64,000 nt of DNA from Streptomyces sp. WZ-12. Its GTDB lineage: Bacteria; Actinomycetota; Actinomycetes; Streptomycetales; Streptomycetaceae. Where the stretch lies: assembly GCF_028898845.1 (NCBI RefSeq), contig NZ_CP118574.1, forward strand, positions 4,251,001-4,315,000, written 5' to 3'. A program made the translations under genes and the position numbers. The number at the start of each line of letters is the position of its first letter. The first letter of the stretch is position 1. The notes under the pieces were generated by a model. That model did no database searches. It was not told the origin of the DNA and worked only from the letters and a program-made list of their open reading frames with translations. Shown in pieces: positions 31,516 through 40,640 of this stretch.

Positions 31516-32910
31516 GTGACTGCATCCAGCAACCGCCGCTCCATATTCCTCGGCCGGATGCCGTTGCCCGAGCGGAACTTCATCGCCGACGCACTGCGTA
31601 CCGAGACCGTCGGCGGCGTTCTCCTCCTCGTGGCCGCCATCGCCGCACTGATCTGGGCCAATACCTTCGGCGGCAGCTACGAGGCGCTCCGCGGACTGCA
31701 CCTCGGCCCGGCGTCGCTGGGCCTGGACCTCTCGCTCCAGCACTGGGCCGCCAACGGCCTGCTCGCGGTCTTCTTCTTCGTCGCCGGTATCGAGCTCAAG
31801 CGCGAACTGGTCGCCGGCGAGCTGCGCGACCCCAAGGCCGCCGCCCTCCCGGTGATCGCCGCGATCTGCGGCATGGCGACCCCCGCCGTGGTGTACTTCC
31901 TGGTCAACGTCGCCGGCGGCGGTTCCTTCCGGGGCTGGGCGGTCCCCACCGCCACCGACATCGCCTTCGCGCTCGCCGTCCTCGCGGTGATCGGCACCTC
32001 CCTGCCGTCCGCGCTGCGCGCCTTCCTGCTCACCCTCGCCGTCGTCGACGACCTCTTCGCGATCCTGATCATCGCGATCTTCTTCACCTCGAAGCTGAAC
32101 TTCGTCGCCCTCGGCCTGTCCGTCGCCGGCCTGGTGCTCTTCTACGTCCTGCTGCGCAAGGGCGTCCGCGGCTGGTACGTCTACGTCCCGCTCGCCGCGG
32201 TGATCTGGGCGCTGATGGAGAACAGCGGCGTGCACGCCACCATCGCCGGCGTCGCCATGGGCCTGATGCTGCGCTGCCACCGCCACGAGGGCGAGCGGCA
32301 GTCCCCCGGTGAGCACATCGAGCACCTGGTCCGCCCGTTGTCGGCGGGGCTGGCGGTGCCGCTGTTCGCCCTGTTCTCCGCGGGGGTGTCGATCTCGGGC
32401 GGCGCGGTCCACGACGTCTTCACCCGGCCCGAGACGCTCGGCGTGGTCCTCGGCCTGATAGTGGGCAAGGCGCTGGGGATATTCGGCGGCACCTGGTGCA
32501 CCGCCCGCTTCACCAGAGCCGAGCTCAACCCCGATCTGAAGTGGCCGGACGTCTTCGGCGTCGCCGCCCTGGCCGGCATCGGCTTCACCGTCTCCCTGCT
32601 CATCGGCGAGCTGGCCTTCGCCGGCGACCCGGTCCTGACCGACGAGATCAAGGCGGCGGTGCTGATCGGCTCGCTGCTCGCGGCTGTCTTCGCGGGCATC
32701 CTCCTCAAGATCCGCAACAACAAGTACCGGCAGCTCTGCGACGAGGAGGAGCGGGACGAGGACCAGGACGGCATCCCCGACGTCTACGAGAAGGACCAGC
32801 CCGCGTACCACCTGAGGATGGCCGCGATCCTCGAAGCGAAGGCCGCCGAGCATCGCAGGCTTGCCGAAATGGCCGCCGGCGCCCGGTCCGGGGACGATGG
32901 TCCGGCATGA
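31516..32910 (+). CDS. nhaA: Sodium/proton antiporter NhaA with acidic C-terminal tail
   Basis: 464 residues; exports sodium in exchange for protons. About 12 membrane helices; the ion-binding aspartate pair is in TLAVVDDLFAILI, with TATDIAFALAVLAV and GIGFTVSLLIGELAF also typical. The tail after residue 400 is cytoplasmic and acidic, with DEDQDGIPDVYE, spaced like a calcium-binding DxDxDG loop, then an Ala/Glu/Arg helix. E. coli NhaA lacks this tail. The GTG is eight bases after GGAGG. It is followed by the holin-like and hydrolase genes, which probably form one transcript. Confidence 0.95.
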   Translation: MTASSNRRSIFLGRMPLPERNFIADALRTETVGGVLLLVAAIAALIWANTFGGSYEALRGLHLGPASLGLDLSLQHWAANGLLAVFFFVAGIELKRELVAGELRDPKAAALPVIAAICGMATPAVVYFLVNVAGGGSFRGWAVPTATDIAFALAVLAVIGTSLPSALRAFLLTLAVVDDLFAILIIAIFFTSKLNFVALGLSVAGLVLFYVLLRKGVRGWYVYVPLAAVIWALMENSGVHATIAGVAMGLMLRCHRHEGERQSPGEHIEHLVRPLSAGLAVPLFALFSAGVSISGGAVHDVFTRPETLGVVLGLIVGKALGIFGGTWCTARFTRAELNPDLKWPDVFGVAALAGIGFTVSLLIGELAFAGDPVLTDEIKAAVLIGSLLAAVFAGILLKIRNNKYRQLCDEEERDEDQDGIPDVYEKDQPAYHLRMAAILEAKAAEHRRLAEMAAGARSGDDGPA

Positions 32911-32954
32911 TCTGAGAGGCTTTGCATCCAGGCGAAGAGAAGAGGGAGACGTCG

Positions 32955-33410
32955 ATGAGCGCAGCCGACGACGGTGCGGACCGCAGCCTCGGGCAACTGG
33001 TGGCCACGGCGACCGCCGAGATGTCCGCGTTGGTGCACGACGAGATCGCGCTGGCCAAGGCGGAACTGCGGCAGGACGCCAAGCGGGCGGGCATCGGCAG
33101 TGCCGCGTTCGTCGTGGCGGGGGTGCTGGCGCTGTTCGCGCTGCCGGTGCTGAGTTTTGCGGCGGCCTACGGCATCCACAACCTCGGCCTCGGGCTCGCC
33201 TGGTCCTTCCTGATCGTGGGCGGCGCCTTCCTGATCATCGCCGCGCTGCTGATCCTGGTCGCGATGGCCAAGATCAAGAAAATCAAGAAGCCGGAGAAGT
33301 CGATCGCCTCCGCCAAGGAGACCGCGGCCGTGCTGCAGAAGGCCAAGCCGCACCCGCGCGTTGACGAGGAGCACCCGGCCCTCGCCTCTGTGCCCCGCTC
33401 CTCGGTATGA
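32955..33410 (+). CDS. Phage-holin-superfamily (DUF1469-type) membrane protein
   Basis: 151 residues. An N-terminal amphipathic helix (SLGQLVATATAEMSALVHDE) precedes two membrane helices (GSAAFVVAGVLALFALPVL; LAWSFLIVGGAFLIIAALLI) and a Lys-rich tail (AKIKKIKKPEKS). Such proteins are chromosomal, not phage genes, despite the family name; their role is unknown. The start follows GAGGGAG. It lies 44 bases after nhaA and its stop overlaps the hydrolase start by four bases. Confidence 0.85.
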   Translation: MSAADDGADRSLGQLVATATAEMSALVHDEIALAKAELRQDAKRAGIGSAAFVVAGVLALFALPVLSFAAAYGIHNLGLGLAWSFLIVGGAFLIIAALLILVAMAKIKKIKKPEKSIASAKETAAVLQKAKPHPRVDEEHPALASVPRSSV

Positions 33411-34336
33411 CGGCCCCCGACAGCACCGCCGCCGTCGTGCGGCTCGACATCCCCGGTGGCCACGAGGTGACGCACCGGGACGTCTCGGCCAACGGTGCGC
33501 GCTTCCACACCGCCGAGATGGGCGACGGCCCCCTCGTGCTGCTGCTGCACGGCTTCCCGCAGTTCTGGTGGACCTGGCGGTACCAACTCCCGGCGCTGGC
33601 CGACGCGGGCTTCCGCGCGGTCGCCATGGACCTGCGCGGCGTCGGCGGCAGCGACCGCACCCCGCGCGGCTACGACCCGGCCAACCTCGCCCTGGACATC
33701 ACGGGCGTCATCCGCTCCCTGGGCGAGCCGGACGCCGCGCTGGTCGGGCACGACCTGGGCGGCTACCTCGCGTGGACGGCGGCGGTGATGCGGCCCAAGC
33801 TGGTCCGCCGGCTCGTGGTGTCGTCGATGCCGCACCCGCGGCGCTGGCGGGCCGCGATGCTCGCCGACGTCCGGCGCAGCTCGCACATCTGGAGCTTCCA
33901 GCGGCCCTGGCTGCCGGAGCGCCGGCTGACCGCGGACGACGCGGCGCTGGTGGGCCGGATGATCCGCGACTGGTCCGGCCCCCGGCTCCCGGAGGACGAG
34001 ACCATCGAGGTCTACCAACGGGCCATGGCCATCCCGTCGACGGCGCACTGCTCGATCGAGCCCTACCGCTGGATGGTGCGCTCGATGGCGCGCCCCGACG
34101 GCATCCAGTTCAACCGCCGGATGAAGCTGCCGGTGCGGGTCCCGACCCTGCATCTGCACGGCTCCCTGGACCCGGTCATGCGCACCCGCAGCGCCGCCGG
34201 CTCCGGCGAGTACGTCGAGGCCCCCTACCGCTGGCGGCTCTTCGACGGCCTGGGGCACTGGCCGCACGAGGAGGACCCCGCGGCCTTCTCCACCGAGCTG
34301 ATCAACTGGCTGAAGGACCCGGAACCGGACCGCTGA
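33407..34336 (+). CDS. Alpha/beta hydrolase, epoxide-hydrolase-like
   Basis: 309 residues. The oxyanion motif HGFPQFWWTWR and the nucleophile elbow VGHDLGG have Asp rather than Ser, the mark of epoxide hydrolases and haloalkane dehalogenases. The acid is in LHGSLDPVM and the catalytic His in FDGLGHWPHEE. The natural substrate is unknown. Its ATGA overlap with the holin-like gene points to coupled translation, and its product would be cytoplasmic next to two membrane proteins. Confidence 0.9.
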   Translation: MTAPDSTAAVVRLDIPGGHEVTHRDVSANGARFHTAEMGDGPLVLLLHGFPQFWWTWRYQLPALADAGFRAVAMDLRGVGGSDRTPRGYDPANLALDITGVIRSLGEPDAALVGHDLGGYLAWTAAVMRPKLVRRLVVSSMPHPRRWRAAMLADVRRSSHIWSFQRPWLPERRLTADDAALVGRMIRDWSGPRLPEDETIEVYQRAMAIPSTAHCSIEPYRWMVRSMARPDGIQFNRRMKLPVRVPTLHLHGSLDPVMRTRSAAGSGEYVEAPYRWRLFDGLGHWPHEEDPAAFSTELINWLKDPEPDR

Positions 34337-34511
34337 CGGTCCGCGGTCCCGCGCGCACCACCCGTCGCCCGGCGTCTCCCCACGGCGCCCGGTCCGCCCC
34401 GTCGCGTTCGCACGAACGCTCGTCTGACGAACAGCCAATTGCCTCCCGCATAGGCCAATTGGCCCTCCCCGAGGCGGTTACGGACCTTGGGCCACGGGCA
34501 GAGTCGAGGGT

Positions 34512-34709
34512 ATGGGCTGGACGCACGACTACCGTGACGTGGCACGCAACCGCCGCAGCAGCGCCGCTGCGGTGGGCACACAGGACAGGGGCACCCCGGA
34601 TCTCGAATCCTCCAGGTCCCCGGACGCGGCGCACCCGATGGGCATCCCCCGCATCCTGCGCCGCAGAGCGCGCTGGATGAGCGCGCGCCTGCGCCATCCC
34701 CGTAGCTGA
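34512..34709 (+). CDS. Possible small basic protein
   Basis: 65 residues opening MGWTHDYRDVARNRR, rich in Arg and Ser, with a conserved-looking end (IPRILRRRARWMSARLRHP). A GAGGG precedes the ATG by only one base. The surrounding 445-base stretch 34337-34781 holds no other candidate. Its composition could equally be non-coding GC-rich DNA; I cannot assign a function. Confidence 0.3.
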   Translation: MGWTHDYRDVARNRRSSAAAVGTQDRGTPDLESSRSPDAAHPMGIPRILRRRARWMSARLRHPRS

Positions 34710-34781
34710 CCCCGGCGCGCTCCCCAACGGCCACCGGGCCGCGCCCCGTCCCGCAGGATCGGTACGCGGCCCCACCCGGCC

Positions 34782-35990
34782 TCAGATCGCGCAACCCTGG
34801 GTGTCGACCTGCTGGGAGGCGACCCGTCCGCGGACGGCGTCCTGCCGGACCTCGTCGGCCGTCAGCGCGTAGCCGGTGTGCGCGTCGTCCCGCGACTTGG
34901 CGAAGACCACGCCGTAGACCTCGCCCTGGGGCGTGAGCAGCGGGCCGCCGGAGTTGCCCTCCCGGACCGTCGCGTAGAGCGAGTAGACGTCCCGGCCGAC
35001 GGTGCCCCGGTGGTAGATGTCCGCGCCGTTGGCCTGGATGCGGCCGCGGATGCGGGCCGGGCGGACGTCGTAACCGCCGTTCTCCGGGAAGCCGGCGACG
35101 ATGGCGCTCTTGCCGCTGCCCGCGTCCTTGTCGGCGAACTTCAGTTCCGGGGCGCGCAGTTGCGGGACGTCCAGCACCGCGATGTCGCGCTCCCAGTCGT
35201 AGAGCACCACCTTGGCGTTGACCGGGAGCCCCTCGCCGCCCACCTGGACCGTCGGGTCGTTGACGCCGCCGACGACGTGCGCGTTGGTCATCACGCGGTG
35301 CGGGGCGAAGACGAAGCCGGTGCCCTCCAGGATCTTGCCGCAGCCGGGCGCCCGGCCGACGATCTTGACGATGCTGCGCCGGGCGTCCGCCGCCACGGGG
35401 CCGTTGGCCAGCGCCGGGTCCGGCGGCCGGACCGGCCGGATCGGCTCGTTGGCGAACGGCGTGAAGACCTGCGGGAAGCCGTTCTGCGCCAGCGCCGAGG
35501 AGAAGTCGGCGAACCAGGTGCTGGCCTGCGGCGGCATGACCTGGGAAACCCCGAGCAGCACCTTGGAGTTGCGGACCTCCTTGCTGAGCGTCGGCAGGGA
35601 CGTGCCGGCCAGCGCGGAGCCGATCAGCCAGGCGACCAACAGCATCGCCAGGACGTTGACCAGCGCGCCGCCGGTGGCGTCCAGCGCCCGCGCGGGTGTC
35701 CAAGTGATGTGCCGGCGGAGCTTGTTGCCGAGGTGGGTGGTGAGCGCCTGGCCCACCGACGCACAGACGATCACGATGGCGACCGCCGCGATGACCGCGA
35801 AGGTGCCCGGTTTGGCGTCGTCGGTGATCTCGTTCCAGATCACCGGCAGCACGTAGACCGCGATCAGACCTCCCCCGAGGAAGCCGATCACGGACAGGAT
35901 GCCGACGAGGAAGCCTTGCCGGTAACCGACGATCGCGAACCATACGGCCGCGACCAGCAGCAGGATGTCCAGGACGTTCACGCCGGACAC
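34782..35990 (-). CDS. MarP-like membrane serine protease (CvpA domain plus trypsin-like domain)
   Basis: 402 residues. Residues 1-150 form four membrane helices of the colicin V production type (LLLVAAVWFAIVGYRQGFLV). The extracytoplasmic chymotrypsin-fold domain has the triad His in TNAHVVGG, Asp in YDWERDIAVLDV and Ser in REGNSGGPLL. Cysteines in APGCGKILEGTG and the final TQGCAI match the disulfide known for mycobacterial MarP, which supports acid and oxidative stress survival. The GTG start is four bases after the Nudix stop, so it is coupled to that gene in the nth operon. Confidence 0.92.
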   Translation of the reverse strand: MSGVNVLDILLLVAAVWFAIVGYRQGFLVGILSVIGFLGGGLIAVYVLPVIWNEITDDAKPGTFAVIAAVAIVIVCASVGQALTTHLGNKLRRHITWTPARALDATGGALVNVLAMLLVAWLIGSALAGTSLPTLSKEVRNSKVLLGVSQVMPPQASTWFADFSSALAQNGFPQVFTPFANEPIRPVRPPDPALANGPVAADARRSIVKIVGRAPGCGKILEGTGFVFAPHRVMTNAHVVGGVNDPTVQVGGEGLPVNAKVVLYDWERDIAVLDVPQLRAPELKFADKDAGSGKSAIVAGFPENGGYDVRPARIRGRIQANGADIYHRGTVGRDVYSLYATVREGNSGGPLLTPQGEVYGVVFAKSRDDAHTGYALTADEVRQDAVRGRVASQQVDTQGCAI

Positions 35991-35994
35991 CGTC

Positions 35995-36720
35995 TCACGA
36001 GCGCCAGTCGAGCGGGACCTGCTTGTCGCGGTCCCATGGGATCTCCCAGCCCGCGTAATGCAGGATCCGGTCGATCACCCCGGCGGTAAAACCCCAGACC
36101 AGGGCGTCCTTGACGAGGAAGGCGGGGCCGATGTGGCCGCTGGGGTGACGGGAGGTGACCCGATGTGCGGGGTTCGTGAGATCCGCCACGGGAACCGTGA
36201 AGACCCGGGCGGTCTCCGCGCGATCCACCGCGGCCACCGGGCTCGGCACCCGCCACCAGCCCAGCACGGGCGTCACCACGAAGCCGCTGACGGGGATGTA
36301 GAGCCGCGGCAGCACGCCGAAGACCTGGACGCCCGACGGGTCGAGCCCGGTCTCCTCCTGGGCCTCGCGCAGCGCCGCGCGGATCGGACCGGCGCCCTCC
36401 GGATCGCCGTCCTCCGGGTCGAGCGACCCCCCGGGGAAGGAGGGCTGTCCGGCGTGCGAGCGCAGGGTGCCGGCGCGCTCCATCAGGAGCAGCTCGGGCC
36501 CTCGGACGCCGTGCCCGAAGAGGATCAGCACCGCCGACTGCCGCCCGCCGCGCTCCGGCGGCAGGAAGCGGCTGAGCTGGCGCGGCTCCACGCTGGCGGC
36601 CGCGCGGGCCACCGGGGCCAGCCACTCGGGCAAGTCCTCGGTCGTCACCGTCACCTCCGGCCCGGCCGCCACCGGGCCCGGGTCCCTCGTCTCGCCGTAC
36701 TGCTCCCGTGCACTCGTCAT
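35995..36720 (-). CDS. Nudix hydrolase, CoA pyrophosphatase type
   Basis: 241 residues. The CoAse signature MERAGTLRSHAGQPSFPGG runs into the Nudix box, which ends REAQEETGLDP. It probably hydrolyses CoA or its derivatives to 3',5'-ADP and phosphopantetheine. The ATG at 36720 follows GAGGGGG. It lies 59 bases after nth and four bases before marP, all on the minus strand, so these three are probably one transcript. Confidence 0.9.
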   Translation of the reverse strand: MTSAREQYGETRDPGPVAAGPEVTVTTEDLPEWLAPVARAAASVEPRQLSRFLPPERGGRQSAVLILFGHGVRGPELLLMERAGTLRSHAGQPSFPGGSLDPEDGDPEGAGPIRAALREAQEETGLDPSGVQVFGVLPRLYIPVSGFVVTPVLGWWRVPSPVAAVDRAETARVFTVPVADLTNPAHRVTSRHPSGHIGPAFLVKDALVWGFTAGVIDRILHYAGWEIPWDRDKQVPLDWRS

Positions 36721-36779
36721 CCGCGCCCCCTCAGGCATACGTGGCTGATCGGTCCCCCAGTGGAGTCGTGGTCGTCGCC

Positions 36780-37715
36780 CTACGAGACGGCCAACGGGGG
36801 CGCGGGCCGCCCCGGATAGTCGGCCGGCGGCTTCAGCCGCTGCCCGGGCTGGCCGCCGAGCTCGTACTTGAGCAGCTTCTTCGCCTTCTCCGGGTCGGTC
36901 TCGCCCTCGCCGTACGACGGGCACAGCGCGGCGATCGGGCAGGCCCCGCAGGCGGGCTTGCGGGAGTGGCAGACGCGCCGGCCGTGGAAGACCACGCGGT
37001 GCGAGAGCATCGTCCACTCGCTCTCGGGGAAGATCGCGGCGACGTCGGCCTCGACCTTCACGGCGTCCTGCTCGGTCGTCCAGCCGAAGCGGCGTGCCAG
37101 CCGGCCGAAGTGGGTGTCGACGGTGATGCCAGGGACTCCGAAGGCGTTGCCGAGCACCACATTGGCGGTCTTGCGGCCGACACCGGGGAGCGTGACGAGG
37201 TCCTCCAGGCGGCCGGGCACCTCGCCGTCGAAGCGGTCGCGCAGCGCGGTGGACAGCCCGATCAGGGACCTCGCCTTGGCGCGGAAGAAGCCGGTGGGGC
37301 GGATCAGCTCCTCCAACTGCTCCGGGGGGATCGCGGCCATGTCCTCGGGCGTGGGGCAGGCGGCGAAGAGCCGGGGGGTGGTCTGGTTGACCCGGAGGTC
37401 GGTGGTCTGGGCGGACAGGACCGTGGCGACCAGCAGCTCGAAGGGGTTGGTGAAGTCCAACTCCGGGTGGGCGTACGGGTAGAGCTCGCCCAGCTCGCGG
37501 TTGATCTCGTGGGCCCGGCGCACCATGGCGGCCCGGGACTCGCGCTTGCGCGCGGGAACGGCCTTCTTCGCGGGCGCCGTCGCCTTGGCGGCCGTCTTCT
37601 TGGTCGTCGTCTTCTTCGCCGCGGTGGCCTTCTTCGCGGTGGTCGTCTTCTTCGCGGCCGGGGCCTTCTTGGTCGTGGTCTTCTTCGCCGCCGGCTTCGC
37701 GGGGGTCTCGGACAC
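36780..37715 (-). CDS. nth: Endonuclease III with lysine-rich N-terminal extension
   Basis: 311 residues from GTG 37715, which sits five bases after GAAGGAGG; ATG 37778 would add 21 residues without a comparable site. A DNA glycosylase/AP lyase of base-excision repair. Residues 1-60 are Lys/Thr/Ala repeats ([14 protein letters not shown]), like the TopA tail. The core has the helix-hairpin-helix [16 protein letters not shown] (catalytic Lys), [12 protein letters not shown] (catalytic Asp) and the [4Fe-4S] ligands [17 protein letters not shown]. First gene of the nth-Nudix-marP operon. Confidence 0.94.
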   Translation of the reverse strand: MSETPAKPAAKKTTTKKAPAAKKTTTAKKATAAKKTTTKKTAAKATAPAKKAVPARKRESRAAMVRRAHEINRELGELYPYAHPELDFTNPFELLVATVLSAQTTDLRVNQTTPRLFAACPTPEDMAAIPPEQLEELIRPTGFFRAKARSLIGLSTALRDRFDGEVPGRLEDLVTLPGVGRKTANVVLGNAFGVPGITVDTHFGRLARRFGWTTEQDAVKVEADVAAIFPESEWTMLSHRVVFHGRRVCHSRKPACGACPIAALCPSYGEGETDPEKAKKLLKYELGGQPGQRLKPPADYPGRPAPPLAVS

Positions 37716-38094
37716 GGCCGCCTCCTTCGCCTCGGTGGGCGACGCGCCGGCCCCATCCGTCGCATTCCGCCCGGTCATCGCCCCGAAGAGCGATTTGTTA
37801 CTTTTGTCGGTATTTGAGGCGCCCGCGAGCGGCTGTTCGCCCACAGCGGAATCGCGCCCGGCGCTCACTCTGTCGGCCCCCAGTCCTCTGCTCTCACCGG
37901 CGTATTGGACACTCGGCCAGACTAAGGCCACCCACTGACATCCGACCCGATCACCGGGATTCGTGACCCCAATCGGCCCCCTGCCGTATGGCTTGGGCCA
38001 CGGGTCCGGCAAACTTGTGATTGATCGCACTGTTTTGCATTCCGGCATGATGGGGACCACAGTCCCTCGGAGCATGTCGACAAGGAGAGAACTC
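37716..38094. promoter_or_regulatory. Divergent nth-crp region
   Basis: The 379 bases hold both promoters. A Crp-like half site TGTGA and a partner GCAC (38026-38040) lie 55 bases before crp. The start of the stretch (37716-37780) is an in-frame extension of nth. No separate gene is seen. Confidence 0.45.
38026..38041 (+). promoter_or_regulatory. Candidate Crp operator upstream of crp
   Basis: TGTGA, six bases, then GCACT: the left arm matches the classical TGTGA-N6-TCACA operator exactly and the right arm in part. The position ahead of crp suggests autoregulation. Confidence 0.4.
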
Positions 38095-38769
38095 GTGGAC
38101 GACGTTCTGCGGCGCGCCCCGCTCTTCGCGGCGCTCGACGACGAGCAGGCGGCCGAGCTTCGCGCCTCGATGGGAGAGGTCACGCTCGCACGCGGCGACG
38201 CCCTGTTCCACGAAGGGGACCCAGGCGACCGCCTGTACGTGGTCACCGAGGGCAAAGTGAAGCTCCACCGCACCTCACCCGACGGCCGCGAGAACATGCT
38301 GGCCGTCCTCGGGCCCGGCGAGCTCATCGGCGAGCTGTCCCTCTTCGACCCGGGACCGCGCACGGCCACCGCCACCGCGCTCACCGAGGTCAAGCTGCTG
38401 GGACTGGGCCACGGTGACCTTCAGCCCTGGCTGAACGCCCGCCCGGAGGTGGCCACGGCCCTGCTGCGCGCGGTCGCCCGCCGGCTGCGCAAGACCAACG
38501 ACCAGATGTCCGACCTGGTCTTCTCGGACGTGCCAGGCCGGGTGGCGCGCGCCCTGTTGGACCTGTCGCGCCGCTTCGGCGTGCAGTCCGAAGAGGGCAT
38601 CCACGTCGTGCACGACCTGACGCAGGAGGAGCTGGCCCAGTTGGTCGGCGCCTCCCGGGAGACCGTCAACAAGGCGCTCGCGGACTTCGCGGGCCGCGGC
38701 TGGCTGCGCCTGGAGGCGCGCGCCGTGATCCTGTTGGACGTCGAGCGGCTGGCCAAGCGCTCGCGCTGA
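38095..38769 (+). CDS. crp: Cyclic-nucleotide-responsive regulator Crp
   Basis: 224 residues, the length I recall for S. coelicolor Crp. The cNMP-binding domain (about 1-120) has [17 protein letters not shown] and the phosphate-binding cassette [20 protein letters not shown]. The C-terminal winged helix has [20 protein letters not shown]. In streptomycetes Crp controls germination, primary metabolism and antibiotic production. The GTG follows AAGGAGAG. It is monocistronic, closed by a strong terminator. Confidence 0.95.
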   Translation: MDDVLRRAPLFAALDDEQAAELRASMGEVTLARGDALFHEGDPGDRLYVVTEGKVKLHRTSPDGRENMLAVLGPGELIGELSLFDPGPRTATATALTEVKLLGLGHGDLQPWLNARPEVATALLRAVARRLRKTNDQMSDLVFSDVPGRVARALLDLSRRFGVQSEEGIHVVHDLTQEELAQLVGASRETVNKALADFAGRGWLRLEARAVILLDVERLAKRSR

Positions 38770-38791
38770 CGCCGCGCGCACCACGACCGTT

Positions 38792-38821
38792 CCGAGGGCC
38801 CCGCTGCGGCGGGGCCCTCGG
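38792..38821 (+). terminator. crp terminator hairpin
   Basis: A perfect 13-base stem (38792-38804 with 38809-38821) with a 4-base loop, 23 bases after the crp stop. Confidence 0.75.
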
Positions 38822-38884
38822 CGCGTCACGGGAACTCCCGGCGGCCGCCGGGTAATTGGCTCGCGGCCCGCCGTTCCACCGCCC

Positions 38885-38890
38885 CATAGT
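38885..38890 (+). promoter_or_regulatory. -10 element, leaderless nucleotidyltransferase gene
   Basis: CATAGT lies seven bases before ATG 38898 with no ribosome site between. Confidence 0.4.
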
Positions 38891-38897
38891 GGGCGCC

Positions 38898-39740
38898 ATG
38901 ACGACCGGTGGAGAATCCGGGGGCAAGGGCCTCGACCAGGACGGCTGCTTCGTACGGGAGGGGGCCCTGGGGAAGGTGCCCGCGCCGTTCGCGCCCGTCG
39001 TGGCGGCGCTGGCCGACCGGCTCGCCGCCCACTTCCCGCCCGACCGGGTCGTCAGCACCTACCTGTTCGGGAGCATCCCGCGCGGCACCGCCGTCCCCGG
39101 GGTGTCCGACCTCGATGCGCTGCTCGTCCTGCGGGCGGGACGGCCGGGGCCCACCGACGCCGACCGGGCGGCCGCGCGGGCCGTCGAGGCGGAGTTGGAC
39201 GCCGCCTTCCCGCAGATCGACGGTGCCGGCCTCCTGTTGGTCACCGCGGACCGGTTGCTGAGCGAGCTGGAGCGGTACGACCTGGGGTGGTTCGTGGCCT
39301 GCCTGTGCACGCCGCTGAGCGGGCCCGATCTGGCCGCGGCGCTGCCCCGTTACCGCCCGACCTCGCTCCTGGCCCGGGAGACCAACGGCGACCTCTTCCG
39401 GCGGCTGCCCGGTCTGCGCCGGCGGGCCGCCGCGGTCACCGGCCCAGAGGAGCGCGCCCGGCTGACCCGGGCGGTGACCAGGAACCTCGTCCGCACCGGG
39501 TTCACCCTGGTCATGCCGCGCTGGGGCGGCTGGACCAGCGATCTCGCCGAATCCGCCGAGGTGTTCGGGCGCTATTACCCGGCGCGCGCCGAGCAGATGC
39601 GCGCCGCGGCCCGCGCCGCCCGGAACCCGGGCGCGCACCCCGGGCTCCTCGACGCGTTGCTGACGGACCTCGCCCCCTGGCTGGCCGACGAGTACCTGGC
39701 CGTCCACGGGGCCAAGGCCCCTCGCCCAGAGGAGCCCTGA
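38898..39740 (+). CDS. Nucleotidyltransferase-fold protein
   Basis: 280 residues. The N-terminal domain carries the polymerase-beta-like motif YLFGSIPRGTAVPGVSDLDAL (Gly-Ser, then the metal-binding Asp-x-Asp), as in aminoglycoside nucleotidyltransferases and MNT toxins or antitoxins. The C-terminal half is helical (RLTRAVTRNLVRTGF). A third catalytic acid may lie in AAFPQIDGAGLL. The substrate is unknown; resistance, tRNA modification and signalling are all possible. It is a single gene between crp and the convergent metallo-hydrolase gene, with a leaderless-type promoter. Confidence 0.75.
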   Translation: MTTGGESGGKGLDQDGCFVREGALGKVPAPFAPVVAALADRLAAHFPPDRVVSTYLFGSIPRGTAVPGVSDLDALLVLRAGRPGPTDADRAAARAVEAELDAAFPQIDGAGLLLVTADRLLSELERYDLGWFVACLCTPLSGPDLAAALPRYRPTSLLARETNGDLFRRLPGLRRRAAAVTGPEERARLTRAVTRNLVRTGFTLVMPRWGGWTSDLAESAEVFGRYYPARAEQMRAAARAARNPGAHPGLLDALLTDLAPWLADEYLAVHGAKAPRPEEP

Positions 39741-39755
39741 CGCCGCACTACGCCT

Positions 39756-39782
39756 CGGGACGGCGCCGAGGCGCCCGTCCCG
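39756..39782. terminator. Bidirectional terminator
   Basis: CGGGACGGCGCC (39756-39767) pairs with 39770-39782 with one bulged base. It lies between the convergent nucleotidyltransferase and metallo-hydrolase genes. Confidence 0.5.
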
Positions 39783-39809
39783 TAAGGACCGGAGCGGCGC
39801 GTACGGGCC

Positions 39810-40640
39810 CTAGATCAGCCCGTGTTCGCCCAGGTAGTCCAACTGCGCCCGCACCGACAGTTCGGCGGCCGGCCACAGGGAGCGGTCCACGTCCGCATAG
39901 ACGCTCGCCACGACCTCGGCGGGGTTCCGGTGGCCGGCCTCCACCGCCGTCTCCACCTGGGCGAGCCGGTGGGCCCGGTGCGCCAGGTAGAACTCCACCG
40001 CCCCCTGGGCGTCGTTCAACACCGGTCCGTGGCCCGGTAGGACCGTGGAGACCCCGTCGTCCACGGTGAGGGAGCGCAGCCGGCGCAGGGAGTCGAGGTA
40101 GTCGCCCAGCCGACCGTCGGGGTGCGCGACCACGGTGGTGCCGCGCCCCAGGATCGTGTCCCCCGTCAGGACGGCCCGGTCGGCGGGCAGATGGAAGGAG
40201 AGCGAGTCCGCGGTGTGCCCCGGGGTGGGCACCACGCGCAGCTCCAGGCCCCCGGTGGTAATCACGTCGCCCGCGCCGAGCCCCTCGCCCCCTAGGCGCA
40301 GCCCCGGATCCAGCGCCCGTACGGGACTGCCGGTCAACTCGGCGAACCGGGCCGCCCCTTCGGCGTGGTCCGGGTGCCCGTGGGTGAGCAGGGTCAGCGC
40401 GACCCGTTGCCCGGCCCGCTCCGCGGTGTCGATGACGGCTTGGAGGTGGCCCTCGTCGAGCGGCCCGGGGTCGATGACGACGGCCAGTTGGGAGCCCGGC
40501 TCGGCGACGATCCAGGTGTTGGTGCCGTCCAGCGTCATCGCGGACGGGTTCGGGGCCAGGACGCAGTGCGCGCGCGGCGTGGCCGGCCCGGAGAGGACCC
40601 CGCCACGGGGCTGGCCCGGGAGGGCCGCGGCTTCGGTCAT
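39810..40640 (-). CDS. Metallo-beta-lactamase-fold hydrolase (LACTB2-like)
   Basis: 276 residues. The metal motif LLTHGHPDHAEG is complete (HxHxDH), followed by PTPGHTADS, LTGDTILG and LPGHGPV, giving a binuclear zinc site. The LACTB2-like C-terminal helical region (AHRAHRLAQVETAVEAG) suggests a nuclease or glyoxalase-II-like thioesterase; the substrate is unknown. The ATG overlaps the stop of the upstream Nudix gene (ATGA), so the two are coupled. Confidence 0.88.
   Translation of the reverse strand: MTEAAALPGQPRGGVLSGPATPRAHCVLAPNPSAMTLDGTNTWIVAEPGSQLAVVIDPGPLDEGHLQAVIDTAERAGQRVALTLLTHGHPDHAEGAARFAELTGSPVRALDPGLRLGGEGLGAGDVITTGGLELRVVPTPGHTADSLSFHLPADRAVLTGDTILGRGTTVVAHPDGRLGDYLDSLRRLRSLTVDDGVSTVLPGHGPVLNDAQGAVEFYLAHRAHRLAQVETAVEAGHRNPAEVVASVYADVDRSLWPAAELSVRAQLDYLGEHGLI

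Noticed and set aside
32955..33410. Prophage remnant from the holin-like gene
   Set aside because: No other phage genes; this chromosomal holin-superfamily member sits in an operon with nhaA.
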